Shown here piece by piece: positions 4,914 through 6,083 of a stretch of DNA of 6,083 nucleotides (the stretch's first letter is position 1; each line of letters begins with the position of its first letter). The position numbers and the translations under genes are program-made. Below the pieces are notes generated by a model. The model was not told the DNA's origin. It did not search any database and was given only the letters and a program-made list of their open reading frames with translations. The stretch lies in assembly GCA_002404795.1 (NCBI GenBank), contig DHKK01000026.1, positions 1 to 6,083 of the forward strand. Reading direction: 5' to 3'. Source of the stretch: Clostridiales bacterium UBA4696 (GTDB taxonomy: Bacteria; Bacillota; Clostridia; Oscillospirales; Oscillospiraceae).

Positions 4914-6055
4914 GAGAACAGATCCAGGCCTACGTCAACGGCCTTTTTGCCGACGCCGCGCTGACCATCCGCAACGCGGAGGTCCGGCAGGAGATCCTGC
5001 AGCATACGCTCGACCGCTATGACGATCTGGTCGCCTCCGGCAAACCGGAGCAGGAGGCGTATGACGAAGCCGTCGCCGGCATCGGCGACGTGTCGGAGCT
5101 CTACGAGCACAAACCGGCGGAAGGACCGGCGGAAGCACCGAAGCCCGCGCGGGACTTTCCCGCCCCGCCCGCCGTACCCTGCACGGCTCCGGCGGCACCT
5201 GCAAAAAAGAAGAAATTTCCCGGCTGGGCCATCGCGCTGATCTGCGCGGCGGTGGTGCTGCTGGCAGTTCTGGTGCTGAACTTCGCGGGCACGGCCCGCA
5301 CGGTCCTGCGCACCGGCGAGCGCTACGTCTATGACCACGCAGGGGCCTATGAGACCCTCGGCCGCAGCGGCTTCGGCAGCGAGCAGGTCATGGCGGATAT
5401 TGACGAGATCGAGATCCACTGGTTGTCCGGCAGCGTCTATCTCGTCGAGTCGGAGACCGATGGCGTGACCTTTCAGGAGGACTACACAGGCGACGTGGAC
5501 GACTACCGCCTGCGCTACGCCGTGGAGGATGGCAAGCTCGTCATCCAGCCCTGCCGCTCGTGGACCTTCGGCTCCATGGACCTGCCGAAAAAGGCCCTGA
5601 CCGTCTTTCTGCCGAAGACGCGGACGCTCGATGAAGTCACCGTCGAGGCCGTCTCCGCCGACGTGGAGCTGCACGGCGGGCAGACCGGCGAGCTGAGCGT
5701 CACCACCACGAGCGGCGAGATCCTCGGCCCCGGCATCAAGGCCGGGGAGTACGACTTCAGCACCGTCAGCGGCGGCGTCCGCCTGCCATCGCTCCCGGCG
5801 GCGGGCAGCAGCATCGACTGCGATACCGTCTCGGGTTATATGAGCCTTGGCTGCGCGGCCTGCCCGGCGGACGTGGACTTTGACAGCGTCAGCGGCAGCC
5901 TGACCCTCACGCTGCCCGCGGGCAGCCAGTACACCCTCGCGTTCGACAGCGTCAGCGGCCGCATCATCACCACCAATTTCACCCCCGGCACCGCCACCCC
6001 CTGCGCCATCTCCGCCGAAACCGTCTCCGGCGACCTCGAGATCCGCAACCCCTAA
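4910..6055 (+). CDS. Membrane protein with DUF1700/HAAS-like N-terminus and DUF4097-like C-terminal repeat domain
   Basis: The 381-residue protein has four parts. Residues 1-66 are helical, resembling the DUF1700/HAAS domain found next to PadR regulators, with the pattern RQEILQHTLDRYDDL and DEAVAGIGD. Residues 67-98 form a Pro/Ala-rich linker. A lysine cluster (99-102) precedes one transmembrane helix at about 106-126. The rest is a DUF4097-like beta-repeat domain. By the positive-inside rule the N-terminus should be cytoplasmic and the repeats outside. The repeat turns read L/T/V-S-G at residues 172-174, 267-269, 286-288, 307-309, 327-329, 348-350 and 372-374; the last six are spaced 19-24 residues apart, as in a beta-solenoid. 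Start: ATG at 4910 with GGAGG (4898-4902) 7 nt upstream and an ATGA overlap with padR. No catalytic motif is seen. Its role is unknown; envelope-stress sensing or regulation with PadR is only an inference. Confidence 0.85.
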   Translation: MREQIQAYVNGLFADAALTIRNAEVRQEILQHTLDRYDDLVASGKPEQEAYDEAVAGIGDVSELYEHKPAEGPAEAPKPARDFPAPPAVPCTAPAAPAKKKKFPGWAIALICAAVVLLAVLVLNFAGTARTVLRTGERYVYDHAGAYETLGRSGFGSEQVMADIDEIEIHWLSGSVYLVESETDGVTFQEDYTGDVDDYRLRYAVEDGKLVIQPCRSWTFGSMDLPKKALTVFLPKTRTLDEVTVEAVSADVELHGGQTGELSVTTTSGEILGPGIKAGEYDFSTVSGGVRLPSLPAAGSSIDCDTVSGYMSLGCAACPADVDFDSVSGSLTLTLPAGSQYTLAFDSVSGRIITTNFTPGTATPCAISAETVSGDLEIRNP

Positions 6056-6083
6056 AAGGAAATGTCATCAACTTAAGGATTTC

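Noticed and set aside
6056..6083. AAAGGAAATG after the DUF4097 gene as a possible next gene start
   Set aside because: The ATG opens a frame of only four codons before TAA. Nothing else can be seen in the last 28 bases.

Overview
The window is GC-rich (clearly above 60% by eye) but carries Firmicute genes: a spore-coat cotJ cluster, AGGAGG-type ribosome binding sites, a PadR/DUF4097 pair and sigma-A-like promoters. This points to a high-GC, spore-forming clostridial lineage, for example an Oscillospiraceae-type gut anaerobe. The taxon is inferred from gene content, not proven.

Layout. (1) 1-308, plus strand: the C-terminal end of a leucine-rich-repeat protein that begins outside the window. 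(2) 319-346: a strong hairpin between it and the convergent cotJ genes. (3) 354-1427, minus strand: cotJC, and upstream of it one ORF that looks like a cotJA-cotJB fusion. (4) 1548-4396, minus strand: a complete proline operon, proB-proA-proC. It has its own sigma-A-type promoter (4431-4459) and a terminator (1502-1536) that separates it from the cotJ genes downstream. (5) 4581-6055, plus strand: a divergent two-gene operon of a short PadR-family repressor and a membrane protein with an N-terminal helical (DUF1700/HAAS-like) domain and a C-terminal DUF4097-like beta repeat domain. Its promoter lies inside a perfect 9-bp inverted repeat that is a good candidate PadR operator.

How the genes work together. 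ProB phosphorylates glutamate, ProA reduces glutamyl phosphate to the semialdehyde (which cyclises to pyrroline-5-carboxylate), and ProC reduces that to proline. The genes are in pathway order with an ATGA overlap (proB/proA) and a 12-nt gap (proA/proC). The CotJ proteins are inner spore-coat components; CotJC here keeps all five manganese-catalase ligand residues. PadR and the DUF4097 protein overlap by ATGA and probably form an autoregulated envelope-associated unit of unknown signal.

Most of the window is ordinary core metabolism and sporulation. The points worth a second look are the CotJA-CotJB fusion, the palindrome over the padR promoter, the PUA-less ProB, a possible sporulation promoter ahead of cotJ, and the regular VSG turns of the DUF4097 protein. 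I saw no mobile element, CRISPR array, tRNA or rRNA, and no gene-free stretch longer than about 185 bases. I found no convincing wholly new system.
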